A model generated the notes under the pieces. It did no database searches. It had not been told where the DNA came from and saw only the letters and a program-made list of their open reading frames with translations. The translations under genes and the position numbers were made by a program. DNA of 64,000 nucleotides. It comes from Candidatus Rifleibacteriota bacterium (GTDB lineage Bacteria > Muiribacteriota > Ozemobacteria > Ozemobacterales > Ozemobacteraceae). Of the stretch, positions 9,152 to 18,864 are shown piece after piece. Position 1 is the stretch's first letter. Each line of letters begins with the position of its first letter. The stretch lies in assembly GCA_015233155.1 (NCBI GenBank), contig JADFYG010000027.1, positions 17,013-81,012 of the forward strand. The letters are read 5' to 3'.

Positions 9152-9763
9152 GTGAAAAAAGTTGTTCAGGGCCATCGGGTTGCCGTCCACTATACTGGCA
9201 CGTTAGACAGTGGTGAAGTGTTTGATTCCAGCGAAGGAAACGAGCCACTCAAATTCACGGTCGGCATGGGCTCGGTCATTGACGGATTCAACAACGCTGT
9301 CATTGGCCTCGGAGAAGGCGAAGAACGCAAAGTTACGATCGCACCGGTTGACGGATATGGTGATAGGGATGAGAGTCGCGTGATGAAGGCCGATCGCGCA
9401 AGTATGGATGCTGATTTCACTCCCGAAGTAGGCATGGCAATAGGTCTTCAGATGGCTGATGGAGCACGAATACGTGCCGTCATCACAGAGATCTCCGAAG
9501 ACGAAATCACATTCGATTTGAATCATCCGCTGGCAGGTAAAACCTTACATTTCGCGGTCAAAGTTGTGGAAATTCGTGAGGCCGACGATCCGGAAGCACA
9601 CGGCTGGGAAAACGAACAACATTCGCACAGTTGTGGTTCGTGCGGAGATGACGGCTGCTGTAGCGAAGGCGATGACGAGTGCTGTGACGAACATGATCAC
9701 GATTCAGAGGATTGTGATGATAATGACCACGGGCACGGCGGCTGTTGCGGACGACACAAATAA
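9152..9763 (+). CDS. slyD: SlyD-like FKBP peptidyl-prolyl isomerase with metal-binding tail
   Basis: The start is set at GTG 9152 because GAAGGAG (9139-9145) lies 6 bases upstream; the frame stays open to 9098 but lacks a site there. The 203-residue cytosolic protein has an FKBP fold (AVHYTGTLDSGEVFDSS, 11-27; FTVGMGSVIDGFNNAVIGL, 35-53), an inserted flap (about 73-125) and the returning FKBP strand (about 131-142). The last ~55 residues are packed with His, Cys, Asp and Glu (QHSHSCGSCGDDGCC, then DEHDHD and DHGHGGCCG). In E. coli, SlyD is a folding helper and nickel metallochaperone that acts with HypB in hydrogenase maturation. HypA and HypB are encoded 29 kb away, so a similar role is plausible here. 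Confidence 0.9.
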   Translation: MKKVVQGHRVAVHYTGTLDSGEVFDSSEGNEPLKFTVGMGSVIDGFNNAVIGLGEGEERKVTIAPVDGYGDRDESRVMKADRASMDADFTPEVGMAIGLQMADGARIRAVITEISEDEITFDLNHPLAGKTLHFAVKVVEIREADDPEAHGWENEQHSHSCGSCGDDGCCSEGDDECCDEHDHDSEDCDDNDHGHGGCCGRHK

Positions 9764-9789
9764 TTTCGCTGTCTCCAGGGAGATTTCTT

Positions 9790-10755
9790 GTGATTTTGAG
9801 ACGTCTGCTCTGTTTTTTTGCCTTCTGCTTTATTTTCGCGACGGGAAGGCCCGGCGAGGCAGTTGAGAATAACACCATATGTTTTGATGCAAAAGTCCCG
9901 GGAAATGCGTCAGGAGTTTCCACACCAACGCTGATCCCGGGACTCGCGTCCTTATCGGCTAACGCCATACAGGCTACTGCCCCGACAAATGTTTCCGAAA
10001 AATCAGAACCAATCCAGGACAACAGTTTTCTGATCGAAGAAGCTTATAACCAGGAAACAGGTGTAGTACAACATATCAATACATTTTCGAAATCACAGAG
10101 AAGCCGTAACTGGCTGTATACTTTTACCCAGGAATGGCCGGTTCCATCGCTTACACACCAGCTCAGTTACACACTTCAACAGCAGCGGGTGGAGGGCGAT
10201 CCCGCTGATTGCATTGGTCGTGGTGATACACTATTGAATTACCGCTATCAGGCAATAGGTGACGGAAATGCACGAGTTGCCTTCGCTCCACGTTTCTCCG
10301 TAGTATTACCGACCGGCGATGAAAAGCGCGGCATGGGCAAGGGTGGAACGGGATATCAGGTGAATTTGCCTATAAGTGTCGTATTATCCGATCATTGGGT
10401 CACCCACTTCAATCTTGGTGGCACAATTACGCCAGGCGCTCGTGATGCCGCTGGAAACAGCGGAAAAACATTTGATTACAATTTCGGCGAGAGCTTCATC
10501 TGGCTGGCCGCCCCCACTTTCAATGTAATGCTTGAGTTAGCCTATGGAAGCCTTGAATCCATAGCCGGCTCCGGTCTCAAGCAGCGCTCAGACAGCTTTT
10601 ACATTTCGCCTGGTTTTCGATGGGCAATCAACTGCAAGAACAATCTGCAGATTGTACCCGGAATCGCATTTCCCATAGGCATCGGGCCGAGTAATGACCG
10701 CGCAGTATTTTTCTATCTGAGTTTCGAACACCCATTTAAAAAGGTTGCGAAGTAG
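9790..10755 (+). CDS. Exported beta-barrel-like outer membrane protein of unknown function
   Basis: The start is placed at GTG 9790, preceded by AGGGAG (9777-9782) with a 7-base spacer, which gives a clear signal peptide (MILRRLLCFFAFCFIFATG). The mature part alternates polar and hydrophobic residues in short strands with aromatic ends (for example FAPRFSVVLPTGDEKRG, FNVMLELAYGSLESI) and ends in a strand-like tail. This resembles the transporter-like barrels often annotated next to metal-efflux genes. It lies immediately upstream of the RND operon on the same strand, so it may be co-transcribed with it. No specific family can be named with certainty. Confidence 0.7.
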   Translation: MILRRLLCFFAFCFIFATGRPGEAVENNTICFDAKVPGNASGVSTPTLIPGLASLSANAIQATAPTNVSEKSEPIQDNSFLIEEAYNQETGVVQHINTFSKSQRSRNWLYTFTQEWPVPSLTHQLSYTLQQQRVEGDPADCIGRGDTLLNYRYQAIGDGNARVAFAPRFSVVLPTGDEKRGMGKGGTGYQVNLPISVVLSDHWVTHFNLGGTITPGARDAAGNSGKTFDYNFGESFIWLAAPTFNVMLELAYGSLESIAGSGLKQRSDSFYISPGFRWAINCKNNLQIVPGIAFPIGIGPSNDRAVFFYLSFEHPFKKVAK

Positions 10756-10764
10756 CCTGTAGAT

Positions 10765-11127
10765 ATGTCGGACATTCAAAAATGGTGGACAAAATCGCGA
10801 GTGCTTCATTCTATAGCGCGTGTCCAGCTCATGATAGTTTTGTTGTCTCTCATTTTCGGTATTTTTCTCAAATGCCCTTCTGAGTCTTGCTGTCCTCATC
10901 AACTCGATGTCAGAGACACAATACTCGGGCACGAAGAGACTTCGGAAGATCATCATTTCTGTACCGCCTTGAGCTGTTCCTGCGGCGCCATGTTTCTCGC
11001 CGGCATTACAAGAATGATTCCAGCTCCGGAGCCTGCCGAAATTGTTGCCGCCGCACTTGTTCCGACACCCATATCAATAGTTCGAAAGGATTTTTTTCGA
11101 CCGCCCATAGCCTTCATGCTGATTTGA
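10765..11127 (+). CDS. Small membrane-anchored Cys/His-rich protein preceding the efflux operon
   Basis: A 120-residue protein with one hydrophobic helix near residues 20-36 and a cluster of potential metal ligands (CPSESCCPHQ, EDHHFCTALSCSCG). It begins 9 bases after the barrel gene and ends 46 bases before the TolC-like gene, so it probably belongs to the same transcript. Small metal-responsive proteins such as CzcI occupy this position in proteobacterial czc operons. Similarity to CzcI is by position and composition only. Confidence 0.6.
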   Translation: MSDIQKWWTKSRVLHSIARVQLMIVLLSLIFGIFLKCPSESCCPHQLDVRDTILGHEETSEDHHFCTALSCSCGAMFLAGITRMIPAPEPAEIVAAALVPTPISIVRKDFFRPPIAFMLI

Positions 11128-11173
11128 AATATATTTTCGTTATAATTTTCAATCAAAGCATGGAGGTATTCCA

Positions 11174-12553
11174 GTGGTTTCATTATGCCGTTTGCGGCAT
11201 TTTTCGCGCATTTTCGTTACTGTGTTATTTACTGTTTTCCTATTTTTTACCTGCGATTCCGTCTTCTCAACAACGCCAGAGTCATTGGATCAGACTGGTA
11301 TCACGCCTGTCAGGGCCATGACACCCAACTCTGCCACTTGTGATACCGGGCTTCCCCTTTCCGAGGTGTTGGCCTGCATTGCATCGCATCCAGCGCTGAC
11401 AGCCGCCGCTCTGAATCTTGAGACAGCTACTGCGATTGGACATGATGCCGGAAAGCGTGGCCCGGATGAACTTTTCCTGGGCACGGAAAATATCGGCGGC
11501 GATTTGCCGGGGTATTCCGATGCCGAGACCACACTGACCTGGCGCCGTCCGATTGTCGAAACGGCGCGTGCGCGGGCGGCACGAAAAAGCGCCGCTCAGG
11601 CGCGAAAAGCGATGATATTCGAAACCGAACGCATTGCCTGGAGATTATCTATCGACGCTCAGGTCGCATTTCACAAGGCGCTCGGATTACGCGATCTGAC
11701 GGTAACTGCAGGCGAACTGGTTGTTCTGACGGAAGAACTTGCCCGAGCCGCACGTGAGCGGGTTAACGTCGGAGTTGCACCAGAGAACGAGGCGATCAAG
11801 GCGGATATGGAATTGACTCGCGCACGCACGGAGCAGCGCCACGTGATCGCAGAGTTTGCCCAGGCCAAAATCGCACTAGGACGCGCCATAGGAAGACCCT
11901 TTGGTGCAGAGCGGCCACTGGTGGGAACGCTCACTCCCGATCTCGCACTTCCGGATCGAAACGTTCTTTTAAAAGGTCTTCTAGAGCGACACCCGGTGTT
12001 TCGTGAAGAGAATCTGGCTCTGGAAGAAAATGCGGTCGGGAAGGAAAAGCTGCGTGCGGAGCAACGTCCTGAACTGGCATTCGAGACCGGTATCCGTAAT
12101 CTGAGGGCCGACAGAAAAATGACGTTCGTAATGGGCGTAACCGCGAGTTTGCCAAATCACTCCGCAAGCACAGGTGCATTGACTGCACTAAGTTTACAAA
12201 GAAAGCGGATAGAACTGGAAAGTGGAACCGCCCGTCTTACGCTGGAAGCAGAGCTGGATGAATGGATAGCGCGTTTTGCGGCTGCTCGTGAGACAGCACT
12301 GGATTTACGGGATCGAATTCTTCCGGCGGCTCGCAACGTTTTTTCTCTGGCAATGGATGGCTACAGGCTTGGAAAAACTGATCAGCTCTCTGCTTTGGAG
12401 GCACGTAAATCTCTACTGGAAACGCAGCGTGAATTGCAGCATGCACTCGATGATCTCTACCAGTCGGCTTCTGAAATCGAAAGAATGTGCGGTATATGTC
12501 TGGTTGGAGAAGCCCATGAATCAACCAGAGCATCAAAATCGAATGAATATTGA
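11174..12553 (+). CDS. TolC-family outer membrane efflux protein (CzcC-like)
   Basis: A 459-residue protein with a signal sequence (SRIFVTVLFTVFLFFTC). GGAGGT (11162-11167) stands 6 bases before the GTG start. The rest is long amphipathic helix with the two-fold repeat of the outer membrane efflux protein family, e.g. ARAARERVNVGVAPENEAIKA and ALDLRDRILPAARNVFSLA. It would form the trimeric exit duct for the adaptor and RND pump encoded next. The three genes plus the small Cys/His protein make a complete tripartite cation-efflux operon. Confidence 0.9.
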   Translation: MVSLCRLRHFSRIFVTVLFTVFLFFTCDSVFSTTPESLDQTGITPVRAMTPNSATCDTGLPLSEVLACIASHPALTAAALNLETATAIGHDAGKRGPDELFLGTENIGGDLPGYSDAETTLTWRRPIVETARARAARKSAAQARKAMIFETERIAWRLSIDAQVAFHKALGLRDLTVTAGELVVLTEELARAARERVNVGVAPENEAIKADMELTRARTEQRHVIAEFAQAKIALGRAIGRPFGAERPLVGTLTPDLALPDRNVLLKGLLERHPVFREENLALEENAVGKEKLRAEQRPELAFETGIRNLRADRKMTFVMGVTASLPNHSASTGALTALSLQRKRIELESGTARLTLEAELDEWIARFAAARETALDLRDRILPAARNVFSLAMDGYRLGKTDQLSALEARKSLLETQRELQHALDDLYQSASEIERMCGICLVGEAHESTRASKSNEY

Positions 12554-12584
12554 TTTAATCAAATCAAGGAACGGAAATAACACC

Positions 12585-13967
12585 ATGAAATATTTTCAAG
12601 CGCCACGCATTTTGCGAATTTTGTCCGGCATGATATGTCTGGTCGTATTTTTGCTTTGCCCCTGCCAGAATGCCAGTGCGGAAGACATTCAGGGTAAGAC
12701 TAATGACGCCGGATGCGCAACTCATACTGATGTCGGCATCAAGAAGGTCGGGGGTGATGAACGCACGGATGCCACGCAAAAGGAAGAAGGCAATGTAGAA
12801 GGCACTGCGACCGGAATCGAAGAGCTGCGAAAGATTATGTGTGAGCATAAGATTCAGCAGCTTTTGTGCGACAAATGCCGATTCGAACTCGGAGCGGTAA
12901 AGATTGCAGCGACACAGTCGCATTTGATCAAGCTGGAGACGCTGACAACCGCTCCAGCTGCGTCGACGCTGACTATAACGGGAGAAACGTCATTTGACGA
13001 AAATTCAGTGCGTGTCGTCACGCCACGTTTTTGCGGCAGGCTGGATTCAATGACATCACGTGTTGGAGACCGCCTTTCGAAGGGCGCTCCAGTTGCGCAG
13101 TTAGAAAGTCTCGAACTGGCTGAAGCGGCTCTGAATTTGCTGAAACGTCGATCCGAGCGGGGATTTGCCGAAAAAAAGATAGCCCGGGAGCGTTTGCTTC
13201 GCGAGAAAAAAATAGGCACCGAGCAGGATCTCCAGGCCGCGCAAGCGGCATTCGATCTTGCTGTTTTAGAAGAACAGAATGCTGCCGATCGTTTGCGTCT
13301 CTTCGGGATCGCCGACAACGATATAAGCGGCCTCTCCAGTCAAAGTCGATCGCCGATACTGCATGGTATATTCAATATTTATGCCCCGATAGATGGAGTT
13401 GTGACGCGCCGTGATGGAACAGTCGGCGAGGTCGTTCCTGAAGGACGCGCACTGCTTACGATTGCCGATCCCGGTCATCTGCGCGTGACATGCCAGGCGC
13501 ACGAAAGAGATATGGAATCAGTTTTGAAGGCGTTTGAGGGATCCGTTGCCGCCGAAATTCGTTGTGACGCTTTTTCAGGGCGGATTTTTTCCGGGAAGGT
13601 CATTGCCGTCGATGCGCAAATGGCCCCTGAAACACGCACGCTGCCAGTTCATATAGAGATACAGAACCACGAATATCTTCTTCGGCCCGGGCAATTCGTG
13701 ACGGCGACTTTATATCTGGAAAGCCCCAAAAATCTGGCATCACTACCGATTTCGGCTGTCGTGGATGACGGAGGACGCAGTTTCGTTTTTGTACAAGAAT
13801 ATCCGGAAATGTATCTGAGGCGTGATGTCGTAACAGGGCGTCGCATCGGCGATCGGGTTGCGATTCAACGTGGTCTCAGGGCCGGCGAATCGATCGTGAC
13901 CGAAGGCGCATTTCTTTTGAAATCAGACATCCTGCGCGGCAAGATGGGCGCTGGCTGCGCTGACTGA
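12585..13967 (+). CDS. RND efflux periplasmic adaptor (CzcB/CusB-like)
   Basis: The start is placed at ATG 12585 because it gives a proper signal peptide (residues ~1-32). The frame continues upstream to 12276, but that part overlaps the end of the TolC-like gene. An ATG at 12543 is a possible alternative. The mature protein has a metal-binding N-terminal motif Cys86-x-His88 ... Cys95-x2-Cys98 of the kind seen in CzcB-type adaptors. It continues with a lipoyl/barrel-sandwich domain and helical hairpin (about 145-285) and a beta-barrel and membrane-proximal region. It bridges the RND pump to the outer membrane duct in heavy-metal export. Confidence 0.9.
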   Translation: MKYFQAPRILRILSGMICLVVFLLCPCQNASAEDIQGKTNDAGCATHTDVGIKKVGGDERTDATQKEEGNVEGTATGIEELRKIMCEHKIQQLLCDKCRFELGAVKIAATQSHLIKLETLTTAPAASTLTITGETSFDENSVRVVTPRFCGRLDSMTSRVGDRLSKGAPVAQLESLELAEAALNLLKRRSERGFAEKKIARERLLREKKIGTEQDLQAAQAAFDLAVLEEQNAADRLRLFGIADNDISGLSSQSRSPILHGIFNIYAPIDGVVTRRDGTVGEVVPEGRALLTIADPGHLRVTCQAHERDMESVLKAFEGSVAAEIRCDAFSGRIFSGKVIAVDAQMAPETRTLPVHIEIQNHEYLLRPGQFVTATLYLESPKNLASLPISAVVDDGGRSFVFVQEYPEMYLRRDVVTGRRIGDRVAIQRGLRAGESIVTEGAFLLKSDILRGKMGAGCAD

Positions 13968-13998
13968 CCAGGCTTTATCGCCGAAGGAGCCCAGGTTC

Positions 13999-16900
13999 AT
14001 GCTTTCATTCATGCAGTTTTTAGTAAGACAGAGGTGGTTTGTACTGATTGTTACGGCGGCGACGGCCGCGCTCGGGTGGACCGCATGGAACGCGCTCCCG
14101 ATAGATGCATTCCCGGACGTCACAAATGTACAAGTCATGATTTTAACGAAAGCCGGCGGTCAGTCTGCACCGGACGTCGAGCAACGGATCACTTTTCCGA
14201 TAGAGCAAAGGCTGTCCGGACTTCCGGGAGTGACGCAAATACGTTCGCTGTCAAAGGCCGGCTTGTCACAGGTGGTCGTCGTTTTTGAGGATTCCACCGA
14301 TGTGTATTTCGCGCGTCAGCTCGTATTCGAGCGTTTATCCGAGGCACGAGAGGCATTACCCGCAGGCGTTATGCCCGAGATGACCCCTATAAGCACCGGA
14401 CTGGGGGAAGTGTTCCAATACACAATCGACGGAGAGGGCATTTCTCCACGGGAACGGCGTACTCTTCAGGATTGGGTCGTTGCGCCCATGCTGCGTGCGA
14501 TTCCAGGTGTCACCGAAGTTAATAGTTTCGGCGGAGAAGTTAAACAGTATCAGGTGATGGTGGATCCGGAACGCCTGCAGAAATATGGTTTGACGTTACG
14601 CGAGGTTCTGGCCGCACTTGAAAACGACAATGCCAACGCCGGCGGCGGATACATCGTTAAAGGCTGGGAACAATCATGGATCCGCTCTATCGGTCTTTTC
14701 AAAGATGTCACTGAAATCGGAGGAGTGGTGCTCAGGGCTAAGAACGGGACTCCCGTATTGGTCCGAGACGTGGCGGAGATTATAGAGGGGGCGGAACCCC
14801 GACAAGGTGCGGTCACTCGGGATGGCAAGGGCGAAACAACTGCCGGCATGGTCATTATGCTGAAGGGAGCTAACTCAAAGACCGTAGTAGAGAAGGTTAA
14901 GGAAACACTTCCGGAGATACGCCGCACCCTTCCCAAAGGCGCTGAACTGAACGTATTCTATGATCGCACTTACCTTATTCAGGCTTGCATCGAAACCGTC
15001 ATGAATGCCATGAAGGAAGGCGGCATATGCGTTACGGTGGTATTGTTTTTGTTTCTCGCGGAACTTCGCACCGCGCTGATCGTTGTGCTGTCGCTCCCTT
15101 TAACTTTCCTCGCTTCATTTTTCGTCATGCGCCTAGTTGGTGAAAGTTCAAATCTTATGAGCCTCGGAGGTCTGGCATTTTCAGTAGGAATGGTCGTGGA
15201 CGCAACGATAGTGGTGGTTGAGAATGCCCGGCGCCGTCTGGCGGAGGCTAAATCAGGCGAGAACCATTCCGCGGTTATAGCACGTGCCACTGCGGAAGTG
15301 GCAAAACCTGTAACATTCTCGGTATTCATCATTGTACTTGTACTCATACCGCTTTTCAGTCTTCAGGGTATGGAGGCGAAAATGTTCGGTCCGCTGGCGC
15401 TGACAATGCTGATTGCACTGCTTGCCTCGCTCGGAACGGCTTTTTTTGCGATGCCTGCGATATCGAGGCTGATGCTTCCCGTCGGAAAAGAGTATGAATT
15501 CTTTTTTGTCCGCTGGTTGCACCGGCTATATGCGACATGTCTGCTGTTTGCGATGAGATTTTCGCCAATAGTGCTCTGCGTGGCGATCGCAAGCCTGATA
15601 GGGGCGGCATCGCTGATTCCCGGGATCGGTACGGAATTCATGCCAACACTTCGGGAAGGTGCAATCGCCATTAATGTAGTGCGGCTGCCGAATGCTTCGC
15701 TGGAAGGCTCTGTACGTGTTTCAACAGAGATAGAACGTCGGCTGACTGATCTTCCGGAGGTTTCATCCGTAATCTGTAAAACGGGACGGGCAGAAATATC
15801 TGAAGATCCGATGGGGCCGGAGCAAACGGACGTTTTCATCACGTTGCGTGATAGACACGAGCTGCCAGGCGGCCGATCTCAGGACGATATGACTGAGGTC
15901 GTCAAGGAGCGATTGGATCAGATTCCGGGCATTCGGTGTTCATATTCCCAGCCTATCTCTTTGCGAGTGAACGAGCTGATTTCCGGAATAAAGAGCGACG
16001 TCGCCGTGAAAATATTCGGACCCGATCTCGATATTTTATCCACTTTTGCAGGTAAGGTCGCCGCAGTGGTTGGCGGCATTCCAGGGGCAAATGACACGCG
16101 ATCGGCGCAAATGGCCGAGATGGATCAGATCGATGTCGAAATCGACCGGGCTGCCGCATCCAGATATGGTATAGGTATTTCTCAGGTAAACGAGCTCATC
16201 GAAACAGCCGTCGGCGGCAGGGTTGTGACCGTGATGTCGGAAGGCCAACGTCGATTCGCCGTGGTAGTCAGATATGCAGCGGCCTCACGGTCGGGCGAAG
16301 CCGCCATTGAGGGTCTTCGTATTGTAACCGGAGACGGCGCGCTGATTTCCCTCGGTCAGATCGTCAAGGTGCGCCGGGTGTCTTCCCCGGCTGAAATAAC
16401 ACGTGAACGAGGCATGCGAAGGGCAGTGGTCGAAACAAACGTGCGGGGTCGAGACCTTGGCGGTTTCGTAACCGAAGCGCGTCAAAAGCTTGAGTCGGTC
16501 ACAGCTGAGCTCCCAAGCGGGTATTTTGTTGAATACGGCGGCCAGTTCGAGAATCAGGAACGCGCAATGGCGCGGCTGACATTAGTCGTGCCGGTCGTGC
16601 TTGGGCTGATTCTTGTGTTGCTGGTCATGACTCTGGGAACGCTCCGCGACGCATTGCTGGTCGTTCTGAACCTGCCCTTTGCGGTCATCGGCGGAATAGT
16701 GGCGGTGCGCATTTTCAAACTTTCCCTTTCGGTTTCAGCGGCTGTAGCTTTTATCGTGCTGCTGGGAATAGCCGTGCAAAACGGCGTCCTTCTGGTCGCG
16801 TTCTTCCGTGACGGGTTGCATCGTGGATTGAGTGTGAATGCGGCGGTGCGATCCGCCTGCCGAACAAGGTTCCGACCATTGATGATGACAGCGCTGACCT

Positions 16901-17121
16901 CATTCATCGGGCATCTGCCGATGCTTTATGCGACCGGCTCCGGCGCGGAGATTCAAAAACCGCTTGCCGTAGTCGTCATGGGCGGGCTTATCACATCGAC
17001 GATGCTGACATTGTTGGTACTTCCGCCGGCATTTCGATGGGTTGAATCGCGCGTCGTGAAGCGCCGGCGGTTGCATCATAACAAACAAATTTTGCCCAAA
17101 CCGGATCGTTCTTTAGTATAA
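13999..17121 (+). CDS. Heavy-metal efflux RND pump (CzcA/CusA family)
   Basis: A 1040-residue inner-membrane RND antiporter of normal length, with the HME family hallmarks: an N-terminal helix followed by LPIDAFPDVTNVQVMILTKA, two large periplasmic loops and twelve membrane segments. AAGGAG precedes the ATG. The helix-4 motif reads LAFSVGMVVDATIVVVEN (Asp401, Glu408). It keeps the proton-relay Asp and Glu, but differs from both the CzcA pattern DFG..VDGAV and the CusA pattern with AIG, so the substrate cannot be assigned to Zn/Co/Cd or Cu/Ag. It is driven by proton import and expels periplasmic or cytosolic metal ions through the adaptor and duct encoded just upstream. Confidence 0.95.
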   Translation: MLSFMQFLVRQRWFVLIVTAATAALGWTAWNALPIDAFPDVTNVQVMILTKAGGQSAPDVEQRITFPIEQRLSGLPGVTQIRSLSKAGLSQVVVVFEDSTDVYFARQLVFERLSEAREALPAGVMPEMTPISTGLGEVFQYTIDGEGISPRERRTLQDWVVAPMLRAIPGVTEVNSFGGEVKQYQVMVDPERLQKYGLTLREVLAALENDNANAGGGYIVKGWEQSWIRSIGLFKDVTEIGGVVLRAKNGTPVLVRDVAEIIEGAEPRQGAVTRDGKGETTAGMVIMLKGANSKTVVEKVKETLPEIRRTLPKGAELNVFYDRTYLIQACIETVMNAMKEGGICVTVVLFLFLAELRTALIVVLSLPLTFLASFFVMRLVGESSNLMSLGGLAFSVGMVVDATIVVVENARRRLAEAKSGENHSAVIARATAEVAKPVTFSVFIIVLVLIPLFSLQGMEAKMFGPLALTMLIALLASLGTAFFAMPAISRLMLPVGKEYEFFFVRWLHRLYATCLLFAMRFSPIVLCVAIASLIGAASLIPGIGTEFMPTLREGAIAINVVRLPNASLEGSVRVSTEIERRLTDLPEVSSVICKTGRAEISEDPMGPEQTDVFITLRDRHELPGGRSQDDMTEVVKERLDQIPGIRCSYSQPISLRVNELISGIKSDVAVKIFGPDLDILSTFAGKVAAVVGGIPGANDTRSAQMAEMDQIDVEIDRAAASRYGIGISQVNELIETAVGGRVVTVMSEGQRRFAVVVRYAAASRSGEAAIEGLRIVTGDGALISLGQIVKVRRVSSPAEITRERGMRRAVVETNVRGRDLGGFVTEARQKLESVTAELPSGYFVEYGGQFENQERAMARLTLVVPVVLGLILVLLVMTLGTLRDALLVVLNLPFAVIGGIVAVRIFKLSLSVSAAVAFIVLLGIAVQNGVLLVAFFRDGLHRGLSVNAAVRSACRTRFRPLMMTALTSFIGHLPMLYATGSGAEIQKPLAVVVMGGLITSTMLTLLVLPPAFRWVESRVVKRRRLHHNKQILPKPDRSLV

Positions 17122-17207
17122 TCTGAACCATTAATTCATGAAAGGATGGGTATTGTCTGCTCTTGCGCTGAAATGCGTGTTGTAGCAGTATCCGAAAATA
17201 TCATCTC

Positions 17208-18842
17208 ATGCTCAATATTATATACACAATGCTGGACAGACTGACGCGAAGAAAAACGCTGGATCAACTCAAGGCCAATCTTGAAGAGCCCGAACACGGC
17301 GGCAAACTGCATCGTGCGCTCACCGGCTGGGATCTCATGTTTCTCGGGATCGGCGCCATTATCGGAGCCGGAATCCTTTCCAGCCTGGGAACCGGTCTTG
17401 CAGGGGGCTTTGACTCAAATTACGGGATAACGCGCCCGGCCGCAGGCCCTGCACTCGTGATCAGCTTTTTGATTACCGCAGTTGCCTGTGGTTTTACAGC
17501 ATTGTGTTATGCCGAAATGGCTTCGATGATACCGATATCCGGGTCGGCATACACATACGCATATGCCACAATGGGAGAATTGCTGGCCTGGATAATCGGC
17601 TGGGATCTTTTGCTCGAATATGCCGTATCTAACGTGGCCGTTGCAATCTCCTGGGGGGGATATGCAAATGATTTACTCAAGTCATTCGGCCTTGCAATCC
17701 CAGGATGGCTGACCATAGATATTCGTTCCATGCTTACTACGACAAAAAGTTTTGTCGAAGCTCACCCCGGAGTCGGATTTGTCGAAAAACTCAACTGGGT
17801 GGCACAATGTAAGGCTGGTATTGCAAGCGGCCCAACCGTTTTCAACAATTGGGATTTACTCAACTCAGCCCCAATGATCGGAAATTTTCCGATTGCACTG
17901 AATGTATTGCCGATGGTTGTGACCTTTTTCATCACCTTGCTTTGCATAGTGGGTATTCGTGAGTCGACCAAATTCAATAACGTGATGGTTGGAACGAAGG
18001 TCGGTCTGTTATTGATGGTCATAGCGATCGGCATTTTTTATGTGAAGCCGGAAAATTACGTACCTTTCTGTCCGAACGGCTTTGCGGGAATTCAGGCGGG
18101 TGCCGCAATAATCTTTTTCGCGTTTATCGGCTTCGATGCAGTCAGTACAACTGCCGAGGAGTGTCGTGACCCTGGCCACGATCTTCCCTTCGGAATCATT
18201 GGCTCACTCGTTGTCTGCACAATTATCTACGTAGGAGTTTGTCTCGTAATCTCCGGCATGATGCCTTATACCGCCTATGCAGGTATATCCGATCCAGTGG
18301 CGCATGCATTCACTTCAATCGGAATGACGAAAGTGGCTGCAATTGTTTCCATCGGCGCAGTCGCAGCTTTGGCTGGCGCACTGCTCGTATACCAGCTCGG
18401 ACAACCTCGCATCTTCATGGTCATGAGCCGGGACGGACTTTTACCCCCATGGTTTTCCAGGGTCAGCGAAAAATACGGAACTCCGATCAATGCCACAATG
18501 CTGACAGGGCTGCTTGTACTCATTCCGGCCGGTTTCATGAACATTGATGAAGTCGTGGAACTCTGCAACATCGGGACGCTATTCGCCTTCATTATCGTTT
18601 GCTTCGGAGTGTTGATCCTGAGAGTCCGGCATCCGGATTACCCACGTCGATTCAGAGTCCCGGGCGTATGGTTCTGCGCCCCCGCTGGAATTCTATTCTG
18701 CGTATGGCTCGCTTACGGATTGCCTCACGCGACATGGGTCCGTTTTGTTGTCTGGCTCATTGCGGGTTTGATCTGTTACTTCTTCTACGGTTTCTGGAAA
18801 AGCAAACTCAATTTGCCAAATACAGCGAATGTGAAAAACTGA
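17208..18842 (+). CDS. APC-superfamily amino acid permease (cationic amino acid transporter type)
   Basis: A 544-residue polytopic membrane protein with the APC consensus in helix 1 (FLGIGAIIGAGILSSLGTG). Further family segments include ALCYAEMASMIPISGSAYTYAY and FFAFIGFDAVSTTAEECRDP, the latter typical of the CAT-type permeases. About 14 hydrophobic helices are visible. The ATG at 17208 or the later ATG at 17229 could be used; neither has a strong ribosome site. It stands alone after the RND operon. It probably imports amino acids by proton or sodium symport or by exchange; the substrate is not predictable from sequence. Confidence 0.88.
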   Translation: MLNIIYTMLDRLTRRKTLDQLKANLEEPEHGGKLHRALTGWDLMFLGIGAIIGAGILSSLGTGLAGGFDSNYGITRPAAGPALVISFLITAVACGFTALCYAEMASMIPISGSAYTYAYATMGELLAWIIGWDLLLEYAVSNVAVAISWGGYANDLLKSFGLAIPGWLTIDIRSMLTTTKSFVEAHPGVGFVEKLNWVAQCKAGIASGPTVFNNWDLLNSAPMIGNFPIALNVLPMVVTFFITLLCIVGIRESTKFNNVMVGTKVGLLLMVIAIGIFYVKPENYVPFCPNGFAGIQAGAAIIFFAFIGFDAVSTTAEECRDPGHDLPFGIIGSLVVCTIIYVGVCLVISGMMPYTAYAGISDPVAHAFTSIGMTKVAAIVSIGAVAALAGALLVYQLGQPRIFMVMSRDGLLPPWFSRVSEKYGTPINATMLTGLLVLIPAGFMNIDEVVELCNIGTLFAFIIVCFGVLILRVRHPDYPRRFRVPGVWFCAPAGILFCVWLAYGLPHATWVRFVVWLIAGLICYFFYGFWKSKLNLPNTANVKN

Positions 18843-18864
18843 AGAACAATGCGTCTCAGGTAAC

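Noticed and set aside
12276..12584. N-terminal extension of the RND adaptor frame
   Set aside because: It overlaps the end of the TolC-like gene in another frame and lies before a proper signal peptide at ATG 12585.
17138..17185. 15-codon ORF between the RND pump and the permease
   Set aside because: No convincing ribosome site or relation to either gene.
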